Of a stretch of DNA of 64,000 nt, positions 1 through 11,975 are shown one piece after another. The position numbers and the translations under genes are program-made. This DNA is from Sipunculus nudus. Its lineage: Eukaryota > Annelida > Sipuncula > Golfingiida > Sipunculidae. The stretch is taken from NCBI GenBank assembly GCA_026874595.1, contig CM049317.1:16787382-16851381 (forward strand), in the 5' to 3' direction. Position 1 is the stretch's first letter; every line of letters starts with the position of its first letter. The notes beneath the pieces are model-generated. The model searched no databases, was not told the DNA's origin, and worked only from the letters and a program-made list of their open reading frames with translations.

Positions 1-3000
1 AACAGGCAGAGGAGAGTAACGAGAGGGAGAGTTAATAGGCAGAGGAGAGAGTAACGAGAGGGAGGGTTAACAGGCAGAGGGGAGTAACGAGAGGGAGAGT
101 TAATAGGCAGAGGAGAGAGTAACGAGAGGGAGGGTTAACAGGCAGAGGGGAGTAACGAGAGTCAGTATTAACAGGCAGAGGAGAGTAACGAGAGGAAGGG
201 TTAACAGGTAGAGGAGAGTACCGAAAGGGAGGGTTAACAGGCAGAAAAGAGTAACGAGGGGGGGAGTGTAAATAGGCAGAGGAAAGTAACGAGAGGCAAA
301 GTTAACAGGCAGAGGAGAGTAACGAGGGGGGGGGGGGGGGGAATTAACAGGCAGAGGAGATTAACGGGAGGGAGCGTTAACAGTCGGAGGAGACTATCAT
401 GAAGGAGGGTTAAGAACCAGAGGAGATTAACCAGAAGCGTGTTATCAGTCAGGAGAGAGCAGCTAGAAGAAATGTAAACAATCGGACGAGAGTAACGACA
501 GGAGTTGTCACTCAGAGGAGAGTATAGAGGTGGAAGGTTATCAAGCAGAGAGAGTAACAAGAGGGATTGAAAACAGGCAGAGGAGAGTAACGAGAGGGAA
601 AGTTAACAGGCAGAGGAGAGTAACGAGAGGGAGAGTTAATAGGCAGAGGAGAGAGTAACGAGAGGGAGGGTTAACAGGCAGAGGGGAGTAACGAGAGGGA
701 GAGTTAATAGGCAGAGGAGAGAGTAACGAGAGGGAGGGTTAACAGGCAGAGGGGAGTAACGAGAGTCAGTATTAACAGGCAGAGGAGAGTAACGAGAGGA
801 AGGGTTAACAGTCGGAGGAAAGTAACGATAGGGAGTGTTAACAGTCGGAGGAGAGTAAGAGGGATTAATAACAGTCAGAGGAGAGTAACGAGAGGGAGGG
901 TTAACAGTTGGAGGAGAGTAACGAGAGGGAGTGATAACTGTCAGAGGAGAGTAGCGAGAGGGAGTGATAACTGTCAGAGGAGAGTAGCGAGAGGGAGGGT
1001 CAATAGTGGAGGAGAGTAACGAGAGGGAGTGATAACTGTTGGAGGAGAGGGACGAGAGGGAGAGATAACTAGCAGAGGAGAGTAGCGTGAGGGAGTGATA
1101 ACAGTCAGAGGAGAGTAGCGAGATGGAGTGTTGACAGTTGGAGGAGAGTAACGGGAGGAAGGGTTAACAGGCACAGGAGAGTAACGAAAGGGAGGTGTTA
1201 AAAGTCGGAAGAGAGTAAAGAGAGGGAGTGTTAGCAGGCAGAGGAGAGTATAGAGGTGGAAGGTTATCAAGCAGAGAGACTAACAAGAGTGATTGATAAC
1301 AGCCAGAGGAGAGTAACAAGAGGGATTGATAACATTCAGAGGAGAGTAACGAGAGGAAGTGACAACAGTCAAAGGAGAGTAACGGGATTTAGTGTAAACA
1401 GTCGGAGGAGTGTAACGAGAGGGAGTGATAACAATGGGAGGAGAGTAACGAAAGGGAGTGTAAACAGTCGGAGGAGGATACCGGGAAGGAGGATTAACAG
1501 GCAGAGGAGAGTATCGTGCAGGAGTGGTAACAGTCAGAGGAGAGTAACGAGAGGGATTCTTAAAATTCAGAGGAGAGTAACGAAAGGGGTATTAACAATC
1601 GGAGGAGAGTACCGAGAGGGAGTGCAAACAGGCAGAGGAAAGTAATGAGAGGAAGTGTAAACAGGCAGAGGAGAGCAACGAGTGGGTATGATAATAGTCG
1701 GTTGAGGAGTGTTAACAGTAAGAGGACAGTAAAGAGAGGGAGTGATAACAGTCAGAGGAGAGTAACGAGAGGGAGTGTTAACAGTCAGAACAGAGTAACG
1801 AGAGGGAGTTTTAACAGTCAGAGGAGAGTAACGAGAGGAAGTCTAAACAGTCAGAGCAGTGTAACGAGGGGGAGTGATAACAGTATGAGGACAGTACCGA
1901 GAAGGAGGATAAATAGGTAGAGTAGAGTAACGAGAGGGATTGTTAACAGTCGGAGGAGAGTAAGAGGGATTAATAACAGTCAGAGGAGAGGAACGAGTGG
2001 GAGGGTTAACAGTTGGAGGAGAGTAACGAGAGGGAGTGATAACTGTCAGAGGAGAGTAACGAGAGGGAGTGTTAACAGTCAGAGGAGAGTAACGATGGAG
2101 AGTGATAACAGTAAGAGGAGAGTTAAGAGAGGGGGTGATAACCGATATAGAAGAGTAACGAGAGGGAGTGTTTACAGTCAGAGGAGAGTCACGAGAGGGA
2201 GTGTTAACAGTCAGAGGAGAGTAAGGAGAATGAGGATAAACAGGTAAAGGAGAGTAACTAGAGGGAGTGTTAACAGTCAGAGGAGAGTAACGAGAGGGAT
2301 TGTTAACAGTCAGAGGAGAGAAAGGAGAGGGATTAATAACAGTCAGAGGAGAGTAACGAGAGGGAAGGTTAACAGTTGGAGGAGAGTAACGAGAGGGAGT
2401 GATAACTGTCAGAGGAGAGTAACGAGAGAGGCCTTATTGTTGGAGGAGAGTAACGAGAGGGAGTGATAACTGTTGGAGGAGAGGAACGAGAGGGAGAGAT
2501 AACTGTCAGAGGAGAGTAGCGAGATGGAGTGTTAACAGTTGGAGGAGAATAACGGGAAGAAGGTTTAACAGGCACAGGAGAGTAACGAAAGGGGGGTGTT
2601 AAAAGTCGGAATATAACAGTCTGAGGAGAGTACCGTGAAGGAAGATAAACAGGTAGCGGAGAATAACGAGAGGGAGTGTTAACAGTCAGAGGAGAGTAAA
2701 AAGAGGAAGTGTAAACAGTCAGAGGAGATTAACGAGAGGGAGTGATAACTGTTGGAGGAGAGGAACGAGAGGGAGAGATAACTGTCAGAGGAGAGTAGCG
2801 AGATGGAGTGGTAACAGTTGGAGGAGAGTAATGAGAGGGAGTGTTAACAGTCAATGGAGAGTAACGAGAGGAATTGTTAACAGTCAGAGGAGAATAACGA
2901 GAGGAAGTCTAAACAGTCAGAGCAGTGTAACGAGGGGGAGTGATAACAGTATGAGGACAGTACCGAGAAGGAGGATAAATAGGTAGAGGAGAGTAACGAG

Positions 3001-6000
3001 AGGGATTCTTAACAGTCGGAGGAGAGTAAGAGGGATTAATAACAGTCAGAGGAGAAGAACGAGTGGGAGGGTTAACAGTTGGAGGAGAGTAACGAGAGGG
3101 AGTGATAACTGTCAGAGGAGAGTAACGAGAGGGAGTGTTAACAGTCAGAGGACAGTAAAGAGAGGGAGTGATAACAGTCAGAGGAGAGTAACGAGAGGGA
3201 GTGTTAACAGTCAGAACAGAGTAACGAAAGGGAGTTTTAACAGTCAGAGGAGAGTAACGAGAGGAAGTCTAAACAGTCAGAGCAGTGTAACGAGGGGGAG
3301 TGATAACAGTATGAGGACAGTACCGAGAAGGAGGATAAATAGGTAGAGTAGAGTAACGAGAGGGATTGTTAACAGTCGGAGGAGAGTAAGAGGGATTAAT
3401 AACAGTCAGAGGAGAGGAACGAGTGGGAGGGTTAACAGTTGGAGGAGAGTAACGAGAGGGAGTGATAACTGTCAGAGGAGAGTAACGAGAGGGAGTGTTA
3501 ACAGTCAGAGGAGAGTAACGATGGAGAGTGATAACAGTAAGAGGAGAGTTAAGAGAGGGGGTGATAACCGATATAGAAGAGTAACGAGAGGGAGTGTTTA
3601 CAGTCAGAGGAGAGTCACGAGAGGGAGTGTTAACAGTCAGAGGAGAGTAAGGAGAATGAGGATAAACAGGTAAAGGAGAGTAACTAGAGGGAGTGTTAAC
3701 AGTCAGAGGAGAGTAACGAGAGGGATTGTTAACAGTCAGAGGAGAGAAAGGAGAGGGATTAATAACAGTCAGAGGAGAGTAACGAGAGGGAAGGTTAACA
3801 GTTGGAGGAGAGTAACGAGAGGGAGTGATAACTGTCAGAGGAGAGTAACGAGAGAGGCCTTATTGTTGGAGGAGAGTAACGAGAGGGAGTGATAACTGTT
3901 GGAGGAGAGGAACGAGAGGGAGAGATAACTGTCAGGGGAGAGTAGCGAGATGGAGTGTTAACAGTTGGAGGAGAATAACGGGAAGAAGGTTTAACAGGCA
4001 CAGGAGAGTAACGAAAGGGGGGTGTTAAAAGTCGGAATATAACAGTCAGAGGAGAGTACCGTGAAGGAAGATAAACAGGTAGCGGAGAATAACGAGAGGG
4101 AGTGTTAACAGTCAGAGGAGAGTAAAAAGAGGAAGTGTAAACAGTCAGAGGAGATTAACGAGAGGGAGTGATAACTGTTGGAGGAGAGGAACGAGAGGGA
4201 GAGATAACTGTCAGAGGAGAGTAGCGAGATGGAGTGGTAACAGTTGGAGGAGAGTAATGAGAGGGAGTGTTAACAGTCAATGGAGAGTAACGAGAGGAAT
4301 TGTTAACAGTCAGAGGAGAATAACGAGAGGAAGTCTAAACAGTCAGAGCAGTGTAACGAGGGGGAGTGATAACAGTATGAGGACAGTACCGAGAAGGAGG
4401 ATAAATAGGTAGAGGAGAGTAACGAGAGGGATTCTTAACAGTCGGAGGAGAGTAAGAGGGATTAATAACAGTCAGAGGAGAAGAACGAGTGGGAGGGTTA
4501 ACAGTTGGAGGAGAGTAACGAGAGGGAGTGATAACTGTCAGAGGAGAGTAACGAGAGGGAGTGTTAACAGTCAGAGGAGAGTAACGATGGAGAGTGATAA
4601 CAGTAAGAGGAGAGTAAAGAGAGGGGGTGATAACCGATATAGAAGAGTAACGAGAGGGAGTGTTTACAGTCAGAGGAGAGTCACGAGAGGGAGTGTTAAC
4701 AGTCAGAGGAGAGTAAGGAGAATGAGGATAAACAGGTAAAGGAGAGTAACAAGAGGGAGTGTTAACAGTCAGAGGAGAGTAACGAGAGGGATTGTTAACA
4801 GTCAGAGGAGAGAAAGGAGAGGGATTAATAACAGTCAGAGGAGAGTAACGAGAGGGAAGGTTAACATTTGGAGGAGAGTAACGAGAGGGAGTGATAACTG
4901 TCAGAGGAGAGTAACGAGAGAGGCCTTATTGTTGGAGGAGAGTAACGAGAGGGAGTGATAACTGTTGGAGGAGAGGAACGAGAGGGAGAGATAACTGTCA
5001 GAGGAGAGTAGCGAGATGGAGTGTTAACAGTTGGAGAAGAGTAATGAGAGGGAGTGTTAACAGTCAATGGAGAGTAACGAGAGGAATTGTTAACAGTCAG
5101 AGGAGAATAACGAGAGGAAGTCTAAACTGTCAGAGGAGTGTAACGAGGGGGAGTGATAACAGTAAGAGGACAGTACCGAGAAGGAGGATAAATAGGTAGA
5201 GGAGAGTAACGAGAGGGATTGTTAACAGTCGGAGGAGAGTAAGAGGGATTAATAACAGTCAGAGGAGAAGAACGAGTGGGAGTGTTAACAGTTGGAGGAG
5301 AGTAAAGAGAGGGAGTGATAACAGTCAGAGGAGAGTTACGAGAAGGAGCATTAACAATCAGAGGAGAGTAACGAGAGGGAGTGTAAACATTCAGAGGAGA
5401 GTAACGAGAGGGGGTGTTAACAGTAAGAGGAGAGTAACGAGAGGGAGTGTAAAAAGTCAGAGGAGTGTAATGAGAGGCAGTATTAACAGTCAGGGGAGAG
5501 TAAGGAGAGGGAGTGTTAACAGTCGGAGGAGATTTAAGAGAAGGAGTATTAACAGTCAGAGGAGAGTAACGAGAGGGAGAGATAACAGTAAGAGGAGAAT
5601 AAAGAGAGGCAGTGTTAACAGTCAGAGGAGAGTAACGAGAGGGAGTGTTAACAGTCAGAGGAGAGTTACGAGGAGTATTAACAGTCAGAGGAGAGTAACG
5701 AGAGGGAATGTTAACAGTCGGAGGAGAGTACCGAGAAGGAGGATAAACAGGTAGAGGAGGGTAACGAGAGCGATTGTTAACAGTCGGAGGAGAGTAACGA
5801 GAGGGAGTGATAACAGTAAGAGGAGAGTAACGAGAGGGAGTGATAACAGTCCGAGGAGAGTAACGAGAGGGAGTGTTAACAGTCGGAGGAGAGTACCGAG
5901 AAGGAGGATAAACAGGCAGAGGAGTGTGTATCTGGAGGGGGTGTTACCTGTCAGCGGAGGGTAACGCGACGGAGTATAAACAGTCAGAGGACAATAACGC

Positions 6001-6003
6001 GGG
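1..6003. repeat. 33-bp minisatellite array, continues beyond left edge
   Basis: The region is a head-to-tail array of degenerate 33-bp units. A typical unit contains GTTAACAGTCAGAGGAG and then AACGAGAGGGAGT. Near the left edge the unit variant carries GGCAGAGG instead of GTCAGAGG. Because 33 is 11 codons, open frames arise on both strands: the plus strand reads as Arg/Ser/Asn/Gln-rich 11-residue repeats and the minus strand as Leu/Pro/Ser-rich repeats. Units of other lengths (about 34-36 bp) and many stops break these frames, so I do not call a gene. The plus strand is about three quarters purine with strong G-over-C skew. A 16-base G run lies at 326-341. The array ends where a short GT-rich stretch begins. 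Confidence 0.96.
1710..4561. repeat. Higher-order tandem duplication (1426-bp period) inside the minisatellite
   Basis: Segments 1710-3135 and 3136-4561 are near-identical copies 1426 bp apart. Markers show this: GCCTTATTGTTGG at 2431 and 3857, and CAGTATGAGGACAG at 1881 and 3307 and again at 2947 and 4373. A third partial copy follows at an offset of 1066 bp (GCCTTATTGTTGG at 4923). The difference between 1426 and 1066 is 360 bp, about 11 units. Separately, 1-210 recurs at 605-815, an offset of 604 bp. These show recent segmental duplication within the array, over and above single-unit slippage. Confidence 0.9.
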
Positions 6004-6339
6004 AGCGTGTGTGTGTTTTTGTGTGTTTTAATATTCAGCGGCCATTAAAAGAAGAAAATAACACAATCAGAATAAGTGTATTTAGCAAGTGTTAATTGCT
6101 GTAAAAGTTGAGTGAATAATTACACTCAAAGAATAATGGAGCAGAGCAATATATCCGTAACCATATGAATGTACATTGATATTTAGAGAAAATAGAGCTA
6201 ATACGCTGAAAAACGCACCTTGACGCGCACACACCTACACACACGCATATGCAAACCGAGATATATTCATTTATATTTAGCGGACAAGAAAACCCAGGAA
6301 GATGGGCAGTGGATTGTCTTCGATCAGTTGAAAACACCG

Positions 6340-6523
6340 CATGACGCCTGTTGCATTATAATGACAGTGGTTTCGTTCAGAGGTCATTAGGATCTTTGCT
6401 TCATAAGAAGCCTGGCGGCGGCAGAGCCGCAGACAGACAGAAGACAGACGTCGGGAGACACGAAAGACGCCGCAAGTCCAATCACAAGTCTTAAAGCGAA
6501 GAGTTTGAGAAGGACATCAAGGC
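6340..6523 (+). promoter_or_regulatory. Possible promoter and 5' UTR upstream of a candidate first exon
   Basis: A TATAAT-like stretch at 6357-6362 is followed by a locally GC-rich segment (about 6405-6480, with GGCGGCGGCAGAGCCGCAG) just upstream of an ATG at 6524. This is weak, composition-based evidence. It is listed because the following ATG is joined to a strong splice donor. Confidence 0.22.
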
Positions 6524-6555
6524 ATGACTGAAGCAAACCATTCAACCGTAGACAT
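6524..6555 (+). CDS. Candidate first coding exon, possibly of the 7TM receptor at 20396
   Basis: An ATG at 6524 opens ten codons (MTEANHSTVD) plus two bases, then meets a consensus donor, AT|GTAAGT. The peptide holds an N-glycosylation sequon (NHS), which would suit a receptor N-terminus. The exon ends in phase 2. The receptor exon begins at 20395 with a single G before its own ATG, so AT plus G would restore a codon and keep the frame open. Phase agreement alone has a one-in-three chance, and the intron would be about 13.8 kb, so the link is inference. The exon could equally belong to another transcript or be chance. Confidence 0.3.
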
Positions 6556-6599
6556 GTAAGTTATAAATTTGTAACCCTGTAAACCGGGATCTTGTTGTA

Positions 6600-7190
6600 A
6601 TATGTTATGTTGTAACTCACGTTGAAATGTTACTCTGAATGGTATATATTATTTTTTTAAATGTTACAGTGCTAAGATTTCTAAAGAGATGAAGCATGAC
6701 TTTGGTGGAAACGTAATCATTGTTGAAATGTTACTTTATGTATTGTTTATTGATTAAATGTTATTTTGTTGTTTACGTTATTTCAGTGTACAGTGTAACG
6801 ATGCAATGTTACTCTGTTGTTAATGTTATTTTACAAAAAAAAAAATTAATGGTTAAGTGTTAATTTTTTGTTAATATTATTTTACTGAAATGATGAAATT
6901 TCACTATGTTGTGAATGGTGATATAAAATGGTGAAATTTCATTTTGTAAAATTTATTCACTGTGATATATAATGATAGATTGTGATCTCTTATGTGATAT
7001 TTAATTATGAAATTTATGTTTATGTAACATGTAAAGATGAAATGTTACTTTTATGTTAAATGTTATGTTGAAATGTTACTTCTATGGCATTTGTGATGTT
7101 CAGATATTACTGTTATGTTAACTTAACAATGATATGTTATTTCCTTGTGATGCTTAATGATGAAATGTTACTTTTTTGTAAAATTATTCC
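6600..7190. repeat. Degenerate, irregular repeat of a GAAATGTTACTTT motif
   Basis: Variants of TTGAAATGTTACTTTATG recur near 6622, 6723, 6800, 6895, 6931, 7038, 7070 and 7155 at irregular spacing in AT-rich sequence. It looks like an old, decayed short tandem repeat. No coding potential is visible. Confidence 0.55.
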
Positions 7191-7926
7191 TTACTTGTGA
7201 TACATTTAATTCAATGTCTGTCTGCTAATAGAACATCAGTCAACCGTCTTTTTAAATCAATATAATTAAAGTTAATTTGCAACACTTGCGGTCTAATTTA
7301 AGAACACAAATGTATCATTATTAAGAGTATACGTGGGTAGCGACAAGGGAAATAAGAATGTCTGTTGGACAAATTGATTTCATAGGTATATATGTACACA
7401 TAGTAGACTTCTTGTACGAACTAAGCCATATTGTTTATACATAATTAATATTATAGTATAGTGTGCACTATACAGCAATGAAACCATTCATTTTGGCTTA
7501 TCATAAAGTATCATAAATAGGTACGGTTTAGCCCGAACTGGCCAAATTTAAACTGCTGCCACAGCCTTAATATGTGACTGTCATGTGACAGCAGCAAAAA
7601 AAAAATAATAATCAGCCATACAGTAGTGGGTAGGTATACCTGAGATATTTGCTTACACAAATTATAGTATGTTTACTTTCACGTAAACTATCAGACGATA
7701 TTTTGAAAACAGTTCAACATAGTATAGACTTATAGAGTCTTCTGTTTTTATCAATGAAAAAAGCCAAAGAGTTAATCGTTTCTGACTGGTAACGAGAAAA
7801 ATAATATTTAGGCTCACAGAAAGATCAACATAACTGCCCAATCTAAAGATAATATTGATGTACAACTCACATAATAATTGGCCAATTGAACTTTTGCAGT
7901 ATTTTCTTGAACTGACAGATCAGTGA
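7191..7926. other. AT-rich stretch without recognised features
   Basis: I see no gene, splice-bounded exon or recognisable repeat here. The open frame at 7662-7865 on the minus strand has no family features. Confidence 0.5.
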
Positions 7927-8990
7927 TCAGGTCTTGTCCACACCGTCGAGTTCCAAGTCCGAGTTCTCGAGTTTCGAGTCCAAGTCAACCTTCGTCGACT
8001 CCGAGTCAACTAGAATCCAGTCCGCGTAAAAAAAAAATCTCTTTGAATATAAAAAGAAATTTAAAGTGAAATCATAGAATGTCCCGTTTCAATTCAATCT
8101 AGTATGTGCTACGATAAATTTCTTCATATTATGAATGCAAACGGTGAATAATTTTGACTGAAACCTTTATGCGCTGAAAATACCATGTCACCTCAAAGAA
8201 TAGGCCGCGGTCGGTTGGCGCCATCTGCTTAAAAAATAAATAAACAGCATGCACATGATCAATATGTCGATAACAATTAGTAATAATTGGTGCATTGATT
8301 GAAAGCTTCAAGGTAAAATTGTAATCTGTAGCATTACAGATATCTGTCAGTCCCTTGGCGTTACATCAGTTGAATAAAGACATTGATATCTGAGTCGCAT
8401 CCTTATCTTTAAATGTCTGAATAATTTAAGTCAATCTTGTATGACGGACCGGTACACTTTTGTTCACTAAGTTCACCATTATGATGCACGCAATGGCTAT
8501 TCCAATAAATTATATGTACCCAAACATAGACTCATTTTAGAAATCATTTTATACCAAGGTCCCATTTTGTGGTCCTATTTCCTGTTTGATCATTTGTACC
8601 CGGACTCAGAGACCAAGATCGTTATATACATGGGCGAATGCTAACAGGATCTTACAAAACAGGCTGTATATGCCAAGATACAGGTCTGCATCATGTGCTA
8701 AATGCAATTACCCCATAAAGTATAAACCCTGTGAATGGTAGCATAGAAATACTTTATCTCAAAGTTACATTTTAAATTTCGTTTTATAAAAAAGAATATG
8801 GTTACCTCCAAGTTCCATTTAAAGTTTCTTTTTAAAAAGAGAAGTTTTTTTTACTCGGACTGGGTACCAGATGAGTTGGTCTCGAAAAAGCTGTACATTG
8901 ACTCGAACCTCAATGACTCGACTTGAATACGGAGTTGTAGGGACTTGACTCGGACTCAGATAATGTTCACTCGACTAGATCACTGCCAGT
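7927..8990. repeat. Dispersed element with GAGTCC/GACTCG-rich ends, copy 1
   Basis: Both ends are built from variants of GAGTCC and GACTCG. The left end reads GTCCACACCGTCGAGTTCC and the right end carries ACTTGACTCGGACTC before TCGACTAGATCACTGCC. A second, shorter copy lies at 48200-48723 with the same opening (GTCCACACCGTCCGAGTCC) and the same closing ATCACTGC. The interior of copy 1 is about 800 bp of AT-rich sequence without an ORF. The inverted hexamer clusters suggest a foldback or MITE-like element. Confidence 0.6.
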
Positions 8991-9068
8991 TGTGTGAGAG
9001 ATTTGGTTGGTAGCCTTTTACACATGAGAACTATGAGAATTTGGCATTAATTCAGATTATCTCTACCG

Positions 9069-9140
9069 ATGGACGATGTTACATCAGTAAGCCCTACAGA
9101 GCTTAGGAATTTTGAAGAGATATATCACAGACTCGTTCAG
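9069..9140 (+). CDS. Candidate short coding exon, unidentified gene
   Basis: An ATG in good context (CCGATGG) opens 24 codons ending exactly at a donor, CAG|GTCAGT, in phase 0. The peptide begins MDDVTSVSPTELRNF and ends EIYHRLVQ, with ordinary protein-like composition. An in-frame TAA lies upstream, and an acceptor-like TTAATTCAG is present about 20 bp before the ATG. I do not recognise the family and find no partner exon. It does not fit the receptor exon at 20395, because a phase-0 join would run quickly into a stop. This may be chance. Confidence 0.25.
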
Positions 9141-9550
9141 GTCAGTTAAAACTATTTATTTTTTTTTTATTTAAGGGATAAAAAGTCTAAACAATGTAGA
9201 AAAAAAAACAAATGATATATTTCCCACGCACACAAGAGCTCTTGGCCGGTTCACTTTTTTTGAGCCATTGGCTCACACTGCCACAATTAAGAGATTCAGA
9301 CTTATATGAGACTTATATCGACAGTGCGTACGTTTTGTTGTGTAGGCAATACATTCTGGCACTTTCCTTGTAATATGAATTGTATCGTATGTTTTGTAAA
9401 TTTAAAGACTGACTGATATTCTAATTTTACTTTCTTAAGATTTACTTTTAAGAAGGTTTAATACTTTTAAATCTTTTCCCCGTTGGATTGATGCCAATTG
9501 GATAAAATCCCAGACAAAAACCAAATATTATAATAATAATGATGATAATT

Positions 9551-9597
<47 letters not shown>

Positions 9598-10610
9598 TAA
9601 TATAATAAAGATTATATATATTAGAGTTATACATATATGTATAAAATATAATAAATCATTAAATATCTCTAACGTTCAATTCTGTTGTTCAAGATTTTCA
9701 AATTCACGGGATTCCCAAATTGGAAATATTTTCGTAAAAAAAAACCTTCATGGAAAAGAGACCCCGTCGTCGAAAAATGCAATTGATTGATATTCGTACG
9801 AAAAGACCTTGTATTTAATCCGTAATCAAAGATAGCCTTTTTAAATGATATCTGATCTATCATCTGAAGTATCAGTGGTACGTGTAACAGCCAGTAAAAA
9901 AATTGTTTCTACTCGTTCGGTGTTCACTTGAGTGCCCGTCCAATCGTAACGGATATGCGTATTATTTTATATAATTAGTACATTTAATAATGTGTTGGTA
10001 TTTTGTTTGTTTTCGTCACTGCTGTGTTTATTAACAGCTTGTAGATAAGCTCATACATCCGTCACAGAGGCGTCATAAGTTTTTTTGTGAAAAAGAATGT
10101 TTCTAGATTTAATTAACATTTACGGAGAGTAATCCGGAAACTGCATAAATTATATAGAAAGAGAAAACGAATACCTTGCTGTAAGACATGGAGATTGGTG
10201 TTCGCAGGAATATTCAGAATATAAAGTGTATTTTTTTTTTTTACTTTGCAATACATGGATCACTCATATGATGCTCGATAAATCAGCTATTCATCAATTA
10301 CTGTGTATATAAATATGCTCTTAGTTGTATACTGATCTTATTGAATCAGCATCAGGGATATGACCTTTCTGACCTGAATATTTTTATTTTTGACCAATCA
10401 TCATGTAAAATAAGGTTGTAAAGCAGAAGCGGATCCCCTGGACCCCCCCCCCCCCTTTTTCAACCAGAGCATCCTTTTCTAAATGCTTTATATTAAATAT
10501 ATAAGGCTTTTATAATGTTACCGGTCTAGAATACGTAACGGGTGAAGGAATCCACTAATCTGAATGATTTTGATGTCAACTGAACAGTGGCCAAAAGAAA
10601 ACCACTCCCT
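9141..10610. other. Non-coding AT-rich stretch
   Basis: It holds a (TAA)n microsatellite, a GCGGATCCCC-type repeat fragment next to a C13 run (10443-10455), and otherwise unrecognised sequence. The open frames at 9539-9863 come from the microsatellite and its flank. Confidence 0.5.
9553..9592. repeat. (TAA)n microsatellite
   Basis: Perfect trinucleotide run, continuing imperfectly to about 9608. Confidence 0.95.
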
Positions 10611-11975
10611 AACAAGGTCACAAGCCTAATGCAAACCTGTGCAAAGTTTGGGAGTATGAATGGAGGTTAATTTTTAAAATTTAATATTGATCCTTTTATG
10701 TCCTGCATATCATCCTTAGTCCTTATGATTTCAGCAAAATGGACGTTATGGGGTTTCGGACTAGGACATTTTAAAGCTAGAATGTATTAGTCAGGATTTT
10801 TCGGATATAATCTTTTTGTCAGGGGGGATTGTTGGGACAGATGAATGGACAATTTGGCAGCATGGTTTCGGAGAAGAACATTTTTAAAACTTTTTTAGCT
10901 TCTTCCCTATAAAATCTAAGAGGATGCAGTTAGCCAAGAAATAAGCAAAATCCGATAGAATTTTTTTAGATGACAAACTTTTTCCCAAAATTTTGGTGAT
11001 GCTAGCTCCTGCCTGTTTTGAGATAGCTATGACGCACGAAGGAAAACGGTGGACGGACGACGCCACACCATAGCATAAGCTCACAGATTCGCTAAAAATG
11101 CAAACCAAGTTTTTTTTCAAACAGTTGAAAGATATAGTTCAAACAGTTCTAATCTGGGCATTCTGCGTCTAGATGTGTCGAGACGTCTAGACGCTGTGTC
11201 TAGACGTCTAGACACATTGTCTAGACACCAGAAAAAGCTAGGTCAGTTGCCATGGTGATGTCTGGACCCCACCTGGTTGTACTGAGTGACCTCTTGACTT
11301 GGCTGCTGAAACTCAGCATGTTGTCAAATCTGTTTTTAAACACAGAAAGCCTTTTTCAATTGCAGCAACTGGCAGAACCCTAACATAGAATAATTCTTGT
11401 AAAGTTTAAACCAATCAGCTTAACAGTTTCATCATAAAACAGTGTATAAGCTAGAAGAGTCTAATATTACATTTTCACTTGTAAAAAACAGATCAATGTT
11501 GGCGGCGCCACCAAGACCTCAATTTCCGATATGACATATGTGAGCACATTGACATTAAATCTGATGATAGCTCTAGCCATTTCTGAGATTGAAATTTTAG
11601 TGTGCTTTTTTGGACCGATGACTAAGTTCAACCTCCTGTAACTAGGCCGAAAATCTGGAACCATTCGAACAAATTCAAGAGATTGTTCCAGGGATCATTT
11701 CCGTGAAATATGGGACAATTTGGCTGGCAGGTTCGGAGAAGAAGATTTTTAAAACTTTTTTAGCTTTTCCCTATAAAATCTAAGAAATGCAGTTAGAAAA
11801 AAATAAACAAAATCCGATTTTCAGGTGACTGATTATTTGCAAAAAAAATTTGTGATGCTAGCTACCGCCGTTTTTGAGTTAGCTATGGTTAATTTACAGA
11901 CAACGTACGACGCACGACGGAACGACGGACGACGCCGCACCATCGCATAAGCTCACAGGTTCGCTAAAAATTCAG
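10611..11975 (+). mobile_element. Repeat family C, copy 1 (uninterrupted)
   Basis: The segment matches 51606-55558 over its length, for example CTGTGCAAAGTTTGGGAGTA near 10635 and near 51629. It contains two related sub-units about 860 bp apart (about 10850-11100 and 11705-11973). Each ends in an ACGACGG-rich microsatellite followed by CATAAGCTCACAGRTTCGCT. Between them lies a cluster of TCTAGA palindromes, including the perfect 20-mer GTGTCTAGACGTCTAGACAC at 11196-11215. A GGCGGCGCCACC near 11501 is a one-base variant of the palindrome found in families A and B. No protein is encoded, so the element is non-autonomous. This copy lacks the two insertions seen in copy 2 and serves as their empty site. 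Confidence 0.8.

Noticed and set aside
234-5754. Long open frames on both strands (for example 234-560, 1256-1645, 5470-5754)
   Set aside because: They are translations of a 33-bp minisatellite whose length is a multiple of three. There is no family similarity, and identical peptides recur with the 1426-bp duplication.
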